From Melieria omissa (Eukaryota; Arthropoda; Insecta; Diptera; Ulidiidae): a DNA stretch of 64,000 nucleotides. Numbering within the stretch: position 1 is the first letter of the stretch; each line of letters begins with the position of its first letter. A program made the position numbers and the translations under genes. This document shows positions 33,300-46,015 of the stretch, piece by piece. The stretch is taken from assembly GCA_963971225.1 (NCBI GenBank), contig OZ020267.1, positions 109,021,892 through 109,085,891 of the forward strand, written 5' to 3'. The notes below the pieces were generated by a model, which was not told where the DNA came from, did no database searches, and saw only the letters and a list, made by a program, of their open reading frames with translations.

Positions 33300-36200
33300 A
33301 AAAATTCCAACATAAATTCCAACATAAATTTGCATACTAAATGTGTGAAAATAAATTTAATTGCACATATAAAGTTCCACATAATTGAGCAAAGTAATGT
33401 TACACACATATGCATCCACATTTATTTGTAATTATTTATTATTATTTGTGCCATGTTAGCAATTTTTGGGCAACTAAACATTCAGTTAGCAAAATTATAA
33501 GTGCGCAGCTGTTGGTGGCTGTTCGAATGTTACACACGTCAGGCAATCGTTGCGTTTCATTTCATGGCAATTTGTTTCGTTAAATTTCAATAAATGTTCT
33601 AAGCAATAGTGAAAATATGGCGGCACCATTAAATGCTTTTTGCGTTTGTTGATATGTTAACATAATTTGCGGCGTTTGCATAAATGCATGGAAAATGCTG
33701 TTTTTGTTGCTGACAGCCAATGTGTGCTTTGCAGTTTATTTGTGTTGTGTATTTGTATGTGTGTGAAAGCAAGGACATTCAAAAAGAATTTTAGAGGCAT
33801 CATCATTTAGAATTTATTGGCGAGAACAGCGTAAAACATGAAATAATTTTGGCCATTTGGGGAAACGAAAGCGGCTTGCGTGCGCCTATGAGTAGGCAAT
33901 GCCATTAAAACACAATTGACACCATACAATGCGATGCAAGTGGTCATGTAAATCATTTGGGGGGTGAGTGTGTGTGTGTTAAAGTGTGGTGTATGTGGTT
34001 TGGTAGAAGGCTTAAGTTGAATTAAGTATTGTTGAGTTGGCATTAGGCTGCAAAGTGAGTTTAGTGTAGTTGAGCTGTTAATGTTGTTGTGTTTTTATTT
34101 GCGATTTTTGTGGTAATACAAATTTATTCTAAACAACTTTGCAATGACTTTAAACGTTGTAGGTTTTGACTGTACTTTGGATTCAAAAACATATAATTTA
34201 AAAAAAAATTAAGTATAGTTGCCTACTCGCTGGCCTCACTGAATCTTGCTTTCTAGAAACAGTGTTGCACAGAAGGGGTTTTTTGGAGACAACTCAGTCC
34301 TAACTATCTGCTTCTTACAAAAATTTTGGGTGACAAGCAGACTGCTAACGATATTTGCTTTAAAAGTTGTTTTGGAAACTTGTCTCTTCCCCTCAACTTG
34401 AATCATGTATGCTCCACTGACTCAAAGAGCTGAAATTGAATCCAGTATAAAAGCAATTAAATTAGTTCCTAAGAACAACCCACAGCTTATAAGAAAAATC
34501 CATTAGAAAAATTAAAAAAGCTCTACCACCGCAAATCACAAACTGCACCTTGGTTTTTTGTCTTTTCCGACTGAAATTTATTTTGCATTTTGTCAATGCT
34601 CCCATTAACCTCATTATTCATATTATTGCTTTCACCAACTACCAACTGCTGCATTGCTTTTGTCAAGAAAACGAAAACCCATTGGAACGCACAACACAAC
34701 AACAAATTCTGACGCATTTCCTGTACTTAATTTTTTGCAGTCACTTCCTCTCTGTAGGCTGACAGCCGCTTTTGTTTAGTGCTTTCAGCCACAAATCACA
34801 TCGAAGCAAATAAAGAAATTTACAAATACAAATTCAACTCACATTGAGACCAAAAATATAAGGAAAATTTACATAATTATGGCTTGCAGTGAGCGGGCAA
34901 AGGTCCTGTAAAAGGAGTGAGAGGTGCGAAAAACGGATGCAGCCAGCTGGCGTTAATGTGCTTTTAAATCGAATCAAAGCCAGCCGCAGTCAACAATAAG
35001 GCCAAAACTGCAAACGACCATAGAAAAAAATCAAATACGAGGCAAATCAACAAAAACACAATAAAAAGTGGTAACGCTGAAAGAAGTGGAAAAAGCGGCG
35101 CAAGTTGAAAGTGCAAAAGAAAATGCTTAAGGAAATCTTTGCAGCAGAGGTGTGCGCATTGACTAAACCTCTCACACACACACACAAATAAATACCGTCA
35201 AAAGTTACGCCATCCACTTGACTTGGTTCGATTTGGTTTGGTTTCATATTTTTTACTTCAATGATTTTATAGGGAAATTTTTTGTCATTCATGTTTTTCT
35301 TTCCTTATTTTTCTTTCTTTCTTATGCTGCCATTTCCGTTTGGTGCTTTATTTCCGCACTCGAAGAAATAATAAAAAAATAAATAAGAAATACGTGGCCC
35401 CGTTGAATTGAGTCGCCTCTGGCCATAAATAGTGTCACTGCTGTGGGCGTTGCAACCAATGTGCAGCAGAATGTTTGATTGTTTTTACCATTATTGTAGG
35501 CTGATTGTGTTATGCATATTCACGCAACAACAACAACAATAATGCCAACAAAATATTCCTGCCCAGCAATTCAGCGCTTTATTGCTTCGCTAATGTTTTG
35601 TGTGGGGTTTTTGTTTGGTGTTTGGAACATTTGACTAAGAATTGCATACTTTTGGGTTTTTAGGACTTCTTTTAAGTTATTTTCAGTTTAACAAAGAACT
35701 GTTTTAAAATACAAAAATAATAGAGAAAAAGTTTAAAAAGGAATTCCTTAAAAATGTATAAATTTTATTAACTTATTCAGTTTACTATTTGCAAATTTCC
35801 ATTATGCAACACTTGCAGTAAATGGCATCTCAGTTGTTTTCACTGGCACATTTGAAACTTCACACTGACTAAACACTACACATGTTAAAAATAGCAATAC
35901 AATAAAAGCAACAACAACAATAAGTGCTACAAGTACTCATTTAAATTTACACAAAAGCAACACACAATTATGCTGTTAGTGTGCTGTGTGCTGATATCAC
36001 TGGTAGCGAATCAAATCAAATCAAATCGAGTCGAGCGTCTAAGCACGCGATGCGCAAAGCGTTGGCCGGATAATTTGCTTTAGCGCCTAAAAGCTGCAAA
36101 TCACCTGGAATAATTTCAAGCTGTACAAATTGTTGTATTCAACTCCAATTGCAGTCAACATTATTCAGCTAACTCGGCGGTGTTAAGTAACGAAGGGCAC

Positions 36201-36790
36201 CAACTGAGTGGAGGAGAAGAAGAAGTGCGGCTAAACGAAATGTAGATTTGTTTGTATGTATTTTACTACTACAACGTAGCTTGCAGTAAGTAGGTATAGC
36301 ACATGTAATGAAAAGAAACGCCAAGTAGGCGTTTTAATTGCGTTTGCTGCGGAGAATGAAGGGCGGACTGGCGGCCAGCAATCACATTCGCACGTTGGCT
36401 TTTGTTCAGACCGGATACCGACTGGTTGTTGTGGGACTGGTGCGGGGCGTGGCAGTAAGGTGTGTGTGCGTGTATACAGGCGGCGTGATGTAGTATAAAT
36501 TACTTCCGTTATGGGGCTGGCTACCGCTAATGTGGGCGTGTAGAAAAGTTTAATTCGTTTTGTTCTGTTTGCAATGCAGACGCAACCTCAATTGAATGAG
36601 TTTTAAATGTTTGGAAATTGAATTTTTGCAATTTGTACTAAATTTGTCTTTAATTAAGATGCACTACAAGGCGTTGTTTGGCTGTTGTGAAAGTTTACAA
36701 TTGCGTGAGGCGAATCAGCATGGAAGTGTGCTAAGTGCAATTGGATTATGCAATGAATTTGATGGCTGATTGTTAAAATCGTGAAGAAAT
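33300..36790. other. AT-rich unique DNA, no gene seen
   Basis: No coding domain. CA/GT and CAA runs at 33970, 35173 and 35526. A more GC-rich patch is at 36360-36540. One gapped copy of the 15-bp motif is on the minus strand at 36084-36097, and a weaker copy is at 35644. Confidence 0.5.
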
Positions 36791-36800
36791 TATATGATGT

Positions 36801-37245
36801 GATTTGATTTGATTTTTGATTTTATTTGATTTGATTTGATTTGATTTGATTTGATTTGATTTGATTTGATTTGATTTGATTTGATTTGATTTGATTTGAT
36901 TTGATTTGATTTGATTTGATTTGATTTGATTTGATTTGATTTGATTTGATTTGATTTGATTTGATTTGATTTGATTTGATTTGATTTGATTTGATTTGAT
37001 TTGATTTGATTTGATTTGATTTGATTTGATTTGATTTGATTTGATTTGATTTGATTTGATTTTATTTTATTTTATTTTATTTTATTTTATTTTATTTTAT
37101 TTTATTTTATTTTACTTTATTTTATTTTATTTTATTTTATTTTATTTTATTTTATTTTATTTTATTTTATTTTATTTTATTTTATTTTATTTTATTTTAT
37201 TTTATTTTATTATTTTTTGATTTGATTTGATTTGATTTGATTTGA

Positions 37246-37299
<54 letters not shown>

Positions 37300-37329
37300 A
37301 GATTGATTGATTAATTGATTGATTGATTA

Positions 37330-37395
<66 letters not shown>

Positions 37396-37660
37396 CGATT
37401 GATTGATTGATTGATTGATTTGGTATGATGTGATGTGATCTGATCTGATGTGATGTTATGTGATCTGATGTGATGTTATGTGATGTTATGTGATGTGATG
37501 TGATGTGATGTGATGTGATGTGGTGTGATGTGATGTGATGTGATGTGATGTGATGTGATGAGATGTGATGTGGTGTAGTGTGATATGATGTGCTGTGCTG
37601 TGCTGTGATGTAATCTGATGTGGTGGGATGTGATATAATGAGATGTGATGTAAAGGAAGA
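36801..37660 (+). repeat. Compound microsatellite: GATTT, TTTTA, GATT, then GATGT-type units
   Basis: Four adjoining arrays: (GATTT)n at 36801-37060, (TTTTA)n at 37061-37215, a short return to GATTT at 37217-37249 and (GATT)n at 37244-37420. It ends in degenerate GATGT/GATCT units at 37426-37655. Each junction needs only one base change or one base gained or lost per unit. The His/Ser/Thr-rich minus-strand frame at 37486-37683 is an artefact. Confidence 0.97.
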
Positions 37661-38766
37661 CAGGATGTATAGATGCCTTTCATAGTCTTATTTCCTACCG
37701 TTCTTCAATCCACTCGGACCATTATACTTTAACTGAAAAGGGAAAGAAATCGTTGAAGTAGCCCTTACTCCCCTAAACTTCCCAGTTTCAGTTGCTGTGC
37801 CAACCATAGTTGTTGCAGTGCTTTATATGGTTTGGATATTAGCTCAAAATTGAAGCTGTCAAAAAGTTTTAATTGATGATCTCTTTCTTCAAGTTTCAAG
37901 TTTTCCTCACTTCCTCACCTCCTTCCTTCTTTTAGGACCCTTTAACTCCAGCCACCCACATCGACGGCGTATTTCTTAAAACCTCGCGTATCTGTTTCGA
38001 GTGTCACACTCAGCTGTGCTTAGCGAATTCTTTTGAGCATTGATTTTTCAGCTCAAGATTTCACGAAGCTCTACGCTGCGCTGCGTTACGTCACTCAAAT
38101 GCCAGCGAGTCGAGCCAACATTTCATGGTTTTATGCTGTGCAAAGTGCCAGCCAGGCATACACACACACATCAACTTACACATAGATGCACAAAAACACA
38201 TGGACGCACTGCTGCTCTGGCACAAGTGCATCATAGCTGTGTCTCTCTCCGCGTGAGTGTGTGTGTGTGTTTGTTTGAATTGCCTTCAAGTGTCATTTGG
38301 GAAATGCGTTAATGTGTGTGCCGCATTGCCATTTTGTGTGTTTTAATGCGGTTTTATGCTGGTCTAAGTGCGCTTTAATATGGGTTAATAAGCGCACTGG
38401 CGCATTCACACTCTCACTCCCACTCACGCACTCAAACAGGCAGACCACGCACTTGGTCTCTGTGCTGTGGTGTGAAGCATAATGCAGCGGTCTCAGCGGT
38501 ATGTATCGTCTTTAGCGTATTTTCTACTTGACGGGCATAAAATGAGTAGAAATTCGCAGGGATTATCTTTGTGTAATTTTTTTTTTGTACTTGAAATTAT
38601 TGGAATAGAGTGACACTAATGTGGACTTCAGATTTGAATGACATTGAAATGGGTTACTTACATTTTTATATGTATAAATGCATGCAATTTTTTGTAGTTT
38701 TCCACTAAGTTTGCTTAACAAACTTCTTCTGGCATTAATGAAAAAGGAGCGAACTACCAGAAGTTG
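37661..38766. other. Unique DNA, no gene seen
   Basis: Mixed composition with CA at 38158-38170 and GT at 38257-38272. Short frames here show no domain. Confidence 0.5.
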
Positions 38767-39220
38767 CCAACAAGCTTCTATACAGACGACTTAAAGACGA
38801 ATTATTGAATTTGCAGCTTTGGACTCTCTGCTCTTCAGTCTGCTAGACCGAAGCTGAAGCAAAATATCCTAAAAGGATATCATCAAATCAATTGTCAGCT
38901 TTGGAATTGCCATCAAGCTTCTATACAGAAAATTAAAAGACGAGCGATTGAGTCTGTAGCTGAAGCATTTTCCAGACTTACTTATTACCCACAAGTGTCT
39001 GGCTGTAACTTGACTAAAAATATTCTAAGAGGATATCATCAAACCAGTTGACAGCTTTAGAAGATGCCATCAAGCTTCTATACAGACGATTCAAACACGA
39101 ACGATTGAGTCTAAAGCTGAGGCATCTCTTAAGCTTACTTAAAAGCCACAAGTGCTTTACTGTATTTTGACTAAGAATATCCTAAAGGGTTAACATCCAA
39201 CCAGTTGCTAGCTTCAGATA
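38767..39220 (+). repeat. Decayed tandem repeat, about 150-bp unit, three copies
   Basis: CAAGCTTCTATACAG recurs at 38771, 38924 and 39071 (spacings 153 and 147). Each copy is followed by an AAAGACGA...GATTGAGT-like block, then a CCTAAAAGGATATCATC-like block. The copies have diverged by indels and substitutions. Confidence 0.85.
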
Positions 39221-40900
39221 AAAACCAACATTATTATACTTCATGCAAAATTTCTACTCGTCTACAAAAATTTCCCATAAATCAGTTTTATTGTGTGTTT
39301 TTTCAACACTTGATGCCATTGAAAATTGAATTTTTTCTAAAAAAAATGTCTCATAATATGAAATATAATAATTTTTTTCTTTGACTTTGGCATTTTCTGC
39401 CATTGCGTTGGCTCATCGATGAAAGCCGTTTATGTGCAAAGTCTGCTGAGTTATTTGGCAGTTGGCCAGCAAAACGAATTCGTATGGTTTAGTTTAGTTT
39501 TAAAGTGTCTTCTCTTCAATAATGATCAACTTATCCGCTGCACATAAGAAATTAAAGCAAGCTGCAACAATCCATACACAACACTCGATAAATTTTTCCC
39601 CTCAATTCCATTGTCTACTAAATATTTATAGACTTGAGCACAAATTGCAACTGCAATCGAATCGTAATTGTTGCTCAAGTGAAAACCGCATTGCAAGAAG
39701 TTCAACCTGCTACTGACCCAAATCATTTTCAGCTCAATATTTTCTTTATATTTATTTGGTTTTTTACAAGTCACTGACTGTGCTGTCGGCATCATAAACC
39801 GTCATCGGTACCAACCCAACAGCTGCAATCATTGCAGATGAAAACAATTAATGCAGCACTTGCAATGGGCTCAAGTGTCTGTGCAGCGTTCGACCAACAA
39901 CACAATACAACACTGACAACAGCTGCAACGATGGCATTGATTAACGCACAACAAAATCCAATAAGCAATGTAATTGTTTTGTCGGTTTCGCTTCGTTTAC
40001 TTTCATGCCATGGGTTTTTGTTTTGCTTTCTTCCTTGGGCAAAATTTTTTTTACATCACATTTTATGCTTTCGTCTATAATAAATTTGTTTTTATTGCTG
40101 TGAAAATATTGCTCTCAGGGCAAAAGCGTGTTTTTGTAAATTTCTTAATTAATTTGCAGCATACTGTAAGGCGCTTATGCTGCTTGAAAGCAGCACTAAG
40201 CACATTTGACTCGATAGAAAGTGCTCGTCTGCTAAAATATTCCAGTGTTTCGGGCTTTTTCATATAAGTAGCCCCACACACACACATACGAAATTATTCA
40301 CATATATTTTTCATTGAATAGCCGCTGGGCAATTAAATTGGCCACAACTTTATTGCATTTGCCCATTGGAAATGGCAATTTTATGCTTAAAATTTGTCTT
40401 AAGTCATAGTATAAGTGTTTTGATATGTGTGTGTGTGTGCGTGTGTGTGTGTGTATGTGTGTGTGTGTGTATTTTATTAACTTTGGTTTATCTTTGGTGG
40501 AAAATCAAATTTTGTTATGATGTTAAAGTTTAGATTACAGCCAACAATAATCGACCATTGCTGTAAGCATTTAGGTGCCATTTGTTTAAATGGTTGTTGT
40601 AAATTAAGCCAAATATATGTATGTACACATGTTTGTTAATTTGTGCTATAATATAACGGTGCATATTACCAAAACTATTTTAGAAATATTTACACTAAGT
40701 GAAATAAGTTTGTCTACAGAAACCAATTCAAACAGGTAGTTTGGAACTACAAATAGTAGATACTTAATTTCGTTTGGCTTACGGAAGCTATTACTTAGAG
40801 AAGCCCAGGAGTTCTTAATCTAGATCAAAAAACTCTTAGAACTTAACTCATAGGCCCAGTGCATTACTTGTGGGCAAAAAACTGTATAAGAGCATTTAGC
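39221..40900. other. AT-rich unique DNA, no gene seen
   Basis: Short frames without domains. A long GT microsatellite is at 40425-40470. One 15-bp motif copy (GCATACTGTAAGGCG) is at 40159-40173. Confidence 0.5.
40425..40470 (+). repeat. (GT)n microsatellite
   Basis: About 23 GT units with single C and A interruptions. Confidence 0.95.
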
Positions 40901-41555
40901 ATAGCTTAACTTTGCTGAACGTGTGTTGTTCTCTAGTCTACTGTAGAATAGGAAGAAGGCTATAAACCTTGATAAAACTATTCAATAGATGAAAGGACAA
41001 TCATTGTGATCTAGCTTTGAATAGCTAACTACCTACAAAGGATCCAAAAGAGAGCACAGCACAGTTCAATACTGCAACCTACAGTCATCCGTAGAATAGG
41101 AAGAGGATCTATGGATCATTAGTCATTTAATCCTACCAGAGAAATACAAATAGAAAACACAAAGTTCATTTTGCTGACATAACCATTAGAAAGCTGGTTG
41201 CCAACAGAAGATACAAAAAGGACCAACTAGGGAATAGTATTCGACGGCTATCTGTAGAATAGGGTGAGGGTCTATAAAACATTTTCAATTTTTTTATTTT
41301 GTCAGAAAAACTTAGCAGACGCAGCACTCAGATAGCATTGCACTATAACTTGGGGTTCCCTGTTTATATTCATTAAATCTAGCTGACTCCGAAGAAATCT
41401 GATCCTGTGGTACCAAGGAGCAAGATGATTGCTTCTCAGCACATTAGTGCCAAATGTCTCAAAGCGAGAAAGCGAAAAGGTGGTCCGAAGTTTCATTATT
41501 CTGTCCTTTCAGATGTGACTACTTTTTCCATGTGATTTGTCCGTCATTAAGTTGA

Positions 41556-42034
41556 CCAACTGCCTGTAGATCGGCCTCGATTGTTCAGCTGGTAGCGCGC
41601 TGGCTTCTCATACCAAAGGCCCCAGCTTCGATTCTTGGCTCGGGCTGGTGAAAAACTCGTCTACTTCTCTAGCTATCCACATGAATCAGTTGAGAATTAC
41701 AAGAATCGCACAAGTACGCTCTTGGCAGGCAATGGCAAAACCTTCAAGTGTGAACGAAAAACTGCCAATCGCCGTTCAGATTCGGCGTTAAACTGTAGGT
41801 CCCCTCCCCCTCCCTTTCCCCATCCGCATGAAATGTGTGATAAAACATATGTTGAAAAGACAGTGTTGCATGCGCATTTCAAAATCGGTTGAAATATTAG
41901 ATTTTACTCTCATTTTTCTTCCCTATCCCTCATGGGTATAGTACAATGGTCCGAAATGGACTGAGTGCTATGGAAGGTTTGTAGCCTTCCTGCCCACCCT
42001 CACATCCATCCATCCATCCAACTGCCTGTAGATC
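41556..42034. repeat. 17-bp target-site duplication of a SINE
   Basis: CCAACTGCCTGTAGATC is present at 41556-41572 and, without a mismatch, at 42018-42034. Confidence 0.95.
41573..42017 (+). mobile_element. tRNA-derived SINE, 445 bp
   Basis: The head resembles a tRNA with an internal polymerase III promoter. An A-box-like TTCAGCTGGTAGCGCGCTGG starts near 41586 and a B-box-like GCTTCGATTCTTGG near 41626. The body contains CGCCGTTCAGATTCGGCG and AAACTGTAGGTCC (about 41769-41805). These are shared with the SINE at 62.0-62.3 kb. The 3' end is a short CATC repeat. The perfect 17-bp target duplication marks LINE-mediated and relatively recent insertion. The element has no coding role. The frame crossing it is chance. 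Confidence 0.9.
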
Positions 42035-42499
42035 TTCCTACATACATAAATAGATACAAAAGAAACTGTGAGCATTGGTCTGAGATGACGAAAAGCGCAA
42101 GTTACAACAACTTTAGTCACAAAGACTAACTAACGCTTTACATAGTTAATCGATAATTATCACTGAGCTTCGGATAGCTCAATACAAAAGAAGATCAAAA
42201 AGGATCCACTTAAGAAATCTAACACAGCTCAGCCTTTCAATCTACAGTCATTAGAAGAACATGAGATAACATCTACAATGGCTCAATCATGCTACACACA
42301 TAGTGTTCCACATAGTGTTCCATATAGTGTTCGATAAGTAGAAGAGGAAGAGGACCTATAGAGCACTTATCACAAAAACTAACTAAGAGGCGACAAAACT
42401 AATAGAACAAAGTTCGATACTGACTAAGTTTTGGAAAATACAGACAGGAGATGAACAAGGACCAACTAGTTGGCGCTTGAACTAGTTTGAATAATTCTC

Positions 42500-45400
42500 T
42501 GGCAGTATAATTCTCTGATAAAGAAAGATAGTTTCAGCTGGAAAGCTGTCAGCTCTAGGGTCTTGCTTCCTTTTTCGTGGTAACATAATGGGCCTAGTTT
42601 GACTTTATGTTAATTTCCGACACTGTTGTTCCAACCTAACTTAAGCCAAGCAGTCAATACAAATTCCACAGTCGCACAACGACTCCTCAGTATTTATGAA
42701 TATTTCTTCAAACTATTTAATAAACATTTAAATAGATTTGCCTTACAATCTACTAGTTTTCCGTACGTAGACTTTTCATCTTCAGTGTAACTGCAGCTGT
42801 AACTGCCATTCAAATACTCACACATGTACGAGTATGTGAGCTGCTTACTAGAATTTGTTCCGTGTGTGTATGAGTTCATTTAAACATTCCTTTAGGACTT
42901 AATGCTCTAATACTGCATACCATAATATGATTAGTTGATTTTTGAATAAAGTTTTGTTGGTAGTTAAGGGAAAATTATAAATTGCTATCAATTAATATTA
43001 AATAACTTAAGCAAAAATATTTTTACAAAAACAATAGAACACATATACAACACTCATACAATCGAGCAAATTGTGTTAAGTTTTCAGTATAAATTTATTT
43101 ACATTGAATTAGGGATATTAAAATTGTTTTGTTTCACTTATCTGTTAATTTTACATCTCAGTGATTGAATAAATATTATTAAATATATTAAACATGTATT
43201 AAAATCGCTTTTGTTTTAATTTATATTTTGAATTTGTGATCTTCTATAATGATTTTTTTCTTTGCTATGGTTAGGTTCACTGTTTATCTGTCTTTGGACG
43301 ATCAAAGATAGCTAAGATAGCTAAATGTTTGCTTCATGGCTTCATTCAAAACATGTATAAAGAGGTAGATAGATCTTCAGATCTTCAGATAGAAATACAG
43401 TAGATCTTCAGATAGAAAGACTAATGGACCTTACTTTGTGGTGAGCTCTAGCAGGCCCCTTTTAGAGATTACCTGTCTTTTCTTCTGTTCCTTAAGGGTG
43501 ATACGGACTGCTGTCAGTATCTCTTATCCATTTACTCTTAGGGGCAAACATTTTCAACGCTGTTTGAAAGACATCTATATTTTTGTGAATTTTTATTGCA
43601 AATGTGTTGAAGTCCTAAGCTCATAACTACTCCCTCAAAAAAAAAAAAATGAAAATCGCATATCGAACACGCTCGCTTCTATACATGTCCTTGAATTTTA
43701 CATTATCCATTTCAATCACCCGCTCAAGAAAGACTTGTCACATCTTAAAAGCATAATTAACGCAAATTTTCCGCTTAATACCCAAACTAGACCGAGAACC
43801 TCACCACTTAGCACTGATTAAACTTTAAGCTAGCCGAACAACATGCTTAAACGCTTACAAGCGCCTAGAAGTATACTATGAAACGTGTGCATGTGTAATA
43901 CAGCCAGCAGCATAGGCTCAGTACGTGTCTGTGCATGTGGCATGCCTTTAGGCGCTTCAGGCATATTGATTGCGCCATGTAAGGCAATGGATCAGCATAG
44001 CTGGGGCTCGCATGCTGCTGCAGAATTTACTGTTGAGTGCCGAAATGCACACAACCATACACACACACACATGCATCGAATGTGCAGCGCGCGCCAAGGC
44101 ATGCGTCCATAAGTATGCTGCATATACGATAGATATTTGCTTGTATCTATCGGCAGTAACTCGTTATTCGATAGCCGACGAGTTAGTTGCCAGAGTGCAC
44201 CAGCCGAGGCGCTTCCGTTTGTGTCAATAGCTGTTTGCAAGTTTCATGCGATGTTTTGGTTCGATGACGCCGGTGTGCGGGTAAAAATGTTTGTGCATAG
44301 TTTCGGGGGAACGGTGCACAGTCAGTGACGAACGACGTGGCATGTGCATATGACACCATGGGGAAATTAAAATCGGCATTGCTCGTTGGCAGAGCGGATA
44401 TGCTGAAAACCGGACAAGATGTGCGGTTAATTGAAGGCGCTTTAAAATTGGGCAGATGGAATTTTTTTGCAATATATATTTAGGCGTTTGGGAAAATTTC
44501 TATGTGAATAGATTACAATTTCGGGATAATTGTTGAGAGGGTGTCGGATGGAATGAGGATAGAATGTGAGATTAGTTGAGGGTTAAGGAAATAGTTGATG
44601 GAAGGTTTTTGCAGCATGCATTTAGGCGTTTGACAAGTTACTTGAGGAAATTAAAAGAATTTTAAAGTTTTTTTATTCATATTTTTAAGGTACTTGAAGG
44701 AATGAGAGTTGGTTTTTATTTATAATTTTGTATTTTTAATTTGTATTTTAATTTCATAAATTCTGCTTAATGCTCATTGATTTGAAAATGTTTGTTTTTG
44801 TTTAGTAACTTTTTTTGTATTTATATGCATAATTGCAAGTCAAATGAGAAATTTCCTCCTAGTAAGCTTGCTGGCAAGTAATTTAAACGCACACACACAC
44901 ACATACCTACTCAAACGTTCAACCCTCTTGCCGTTGCAAATGCAAACTAAACTGTGCAGCACACAGTAGCTCATTAATTGCCAGCCATAAACAGGTTAAT
45001 TATATGCACAAATTGCATTTCCATTGAAAGCAGGCGAAGGCTAAAAGGAAATGTACTGTGAAATGTCTGGTAAGCAAAGTAAAAAAGCAAAAGGAATGAA
45101 CAAACCTAAAGGGAAAAATAATAAGAAATAAAAACACGACGAGCGAACGTTGCATACCTGCCAGGCGCAGCAAATGAAGGGTAGCACTGGCTGTGTTGCT
45201 AAAGGATATTGGCATTTCCTCTTAGCTTATGTTTTACTTTTTTTGCACATTTCATTCACATTGTCCGTCTCATATACGGACGCTGTCTCTGCCGCTCTTG
45301 CCGGTTGTTATATGAGTTTGTTGGATGGAGAACTTGTGTGTTGCATTGCAGAATGTGGGGCAATGATGGACAATGTTAGTGTGCGGTGAGTGCATTTAAA

Positions 45401-45600
45401 GGATGCCAACTAAATAGATTTGAGGCATAATTTGCACTAGTTGAAGTGGATGGATTTTTTAAATGTTTTTAGAAGTTTTTCTATTTATTTATTTTCTTTT
45501 ATTCACACAGTCAGAGTCAAGTTCAACCATGACTTGATAAAAAAAATTGTTTGAGGCCACGTTTGCTTTTGGCTGTTTGGATGCTGCGCTTGAAATCATA
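42500..45600. other. Unique DNA, no gene seen
   Basis: No domain-bearing frame. A short AGATCTTCAGAT repeat is at 43374-43420. A CA run is at 44060-44070, and more GC-rich sequence is at 43880-44460. Four 15-bp motif copies or near-copies cluster at 43862, 43940, 44470 (weak) and 44614. Confidence 0.5.
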
Positions 45601-45604
45601 AAAT

Positions 45605-46015
45605 GGCTCTAAAACTATGGTTTTCCATGGTAAATAAAAGCCACTTAAGTTCAAGGTCGTTGTTAGCATAAGCATTCAATTTGAATAAGATTTGAAATAC
45701 TGCTTTAGTTACTCATTGAGCATAATATGCATTAAAATATTCTAAAACTTGTTCAATGCCATGTTGGACTTTTGTATTACATTTGCTGCTTAACATTATA
45801 CAATTATCCTGAAACTATGCTATACAATTTGGCGCTAATGGCACATAAGTTCAAGGTCGCTTTCGGTATTAGCATTTAACTTTAATTAGATTCGAAAATG
45901 TGCTGTCATGCGTGTTGATTATTGTATAATGCAAATTATTTCCTTCTGAAACTATTCTTCATAACTGCTAATTAATGCTACTGGAGTTCAATTCAACCTA
46001 TAATAAGTATTTGGG
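45605..46015 (+). repeat. Decayed direct repeats (three copies)
   Basis: Blocks at about 45605, 45810 and 45953 share an order of GAAACTAT-, GCCACTTAAGTTCAAGGTCG-like and TTAGCAT...TTYAAT pieces. The first two are clearly related, the third only weakly. Confidence 0.55.

Larger units (their letters stand above)
40900..42500 (+). repeat. Highly decayed tandem repeat, about 150-160-bp unit, split by a SINE
   Basis: GTAGAATAGG recurs at 40943, 41091 and 41254, each followed by a GA-rich block and CTATRRA. A weaker copy GTAGAAGAGG is at 42338. Other shared pieces are AAAAAGGACCAACTAG-like (41213 and 42458) and CAGTTCAATACTG / CAGCTCAGCCTTTC-like segments. Divergence is high, so unit borders are uncertain. 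Confidence 0.6.

Noticed and set aside
37486..37683. His/Ser/Thr-rich minus-strand frame
   Set aside because: Translation of GATGT-type microsatellite units.
41573..41650. Possible tRNA gene
   Set aside because: It has A- and B-box-like segments but no proper cloverleaf end, and it continues into a SINE body with a 17-bp target duplication.
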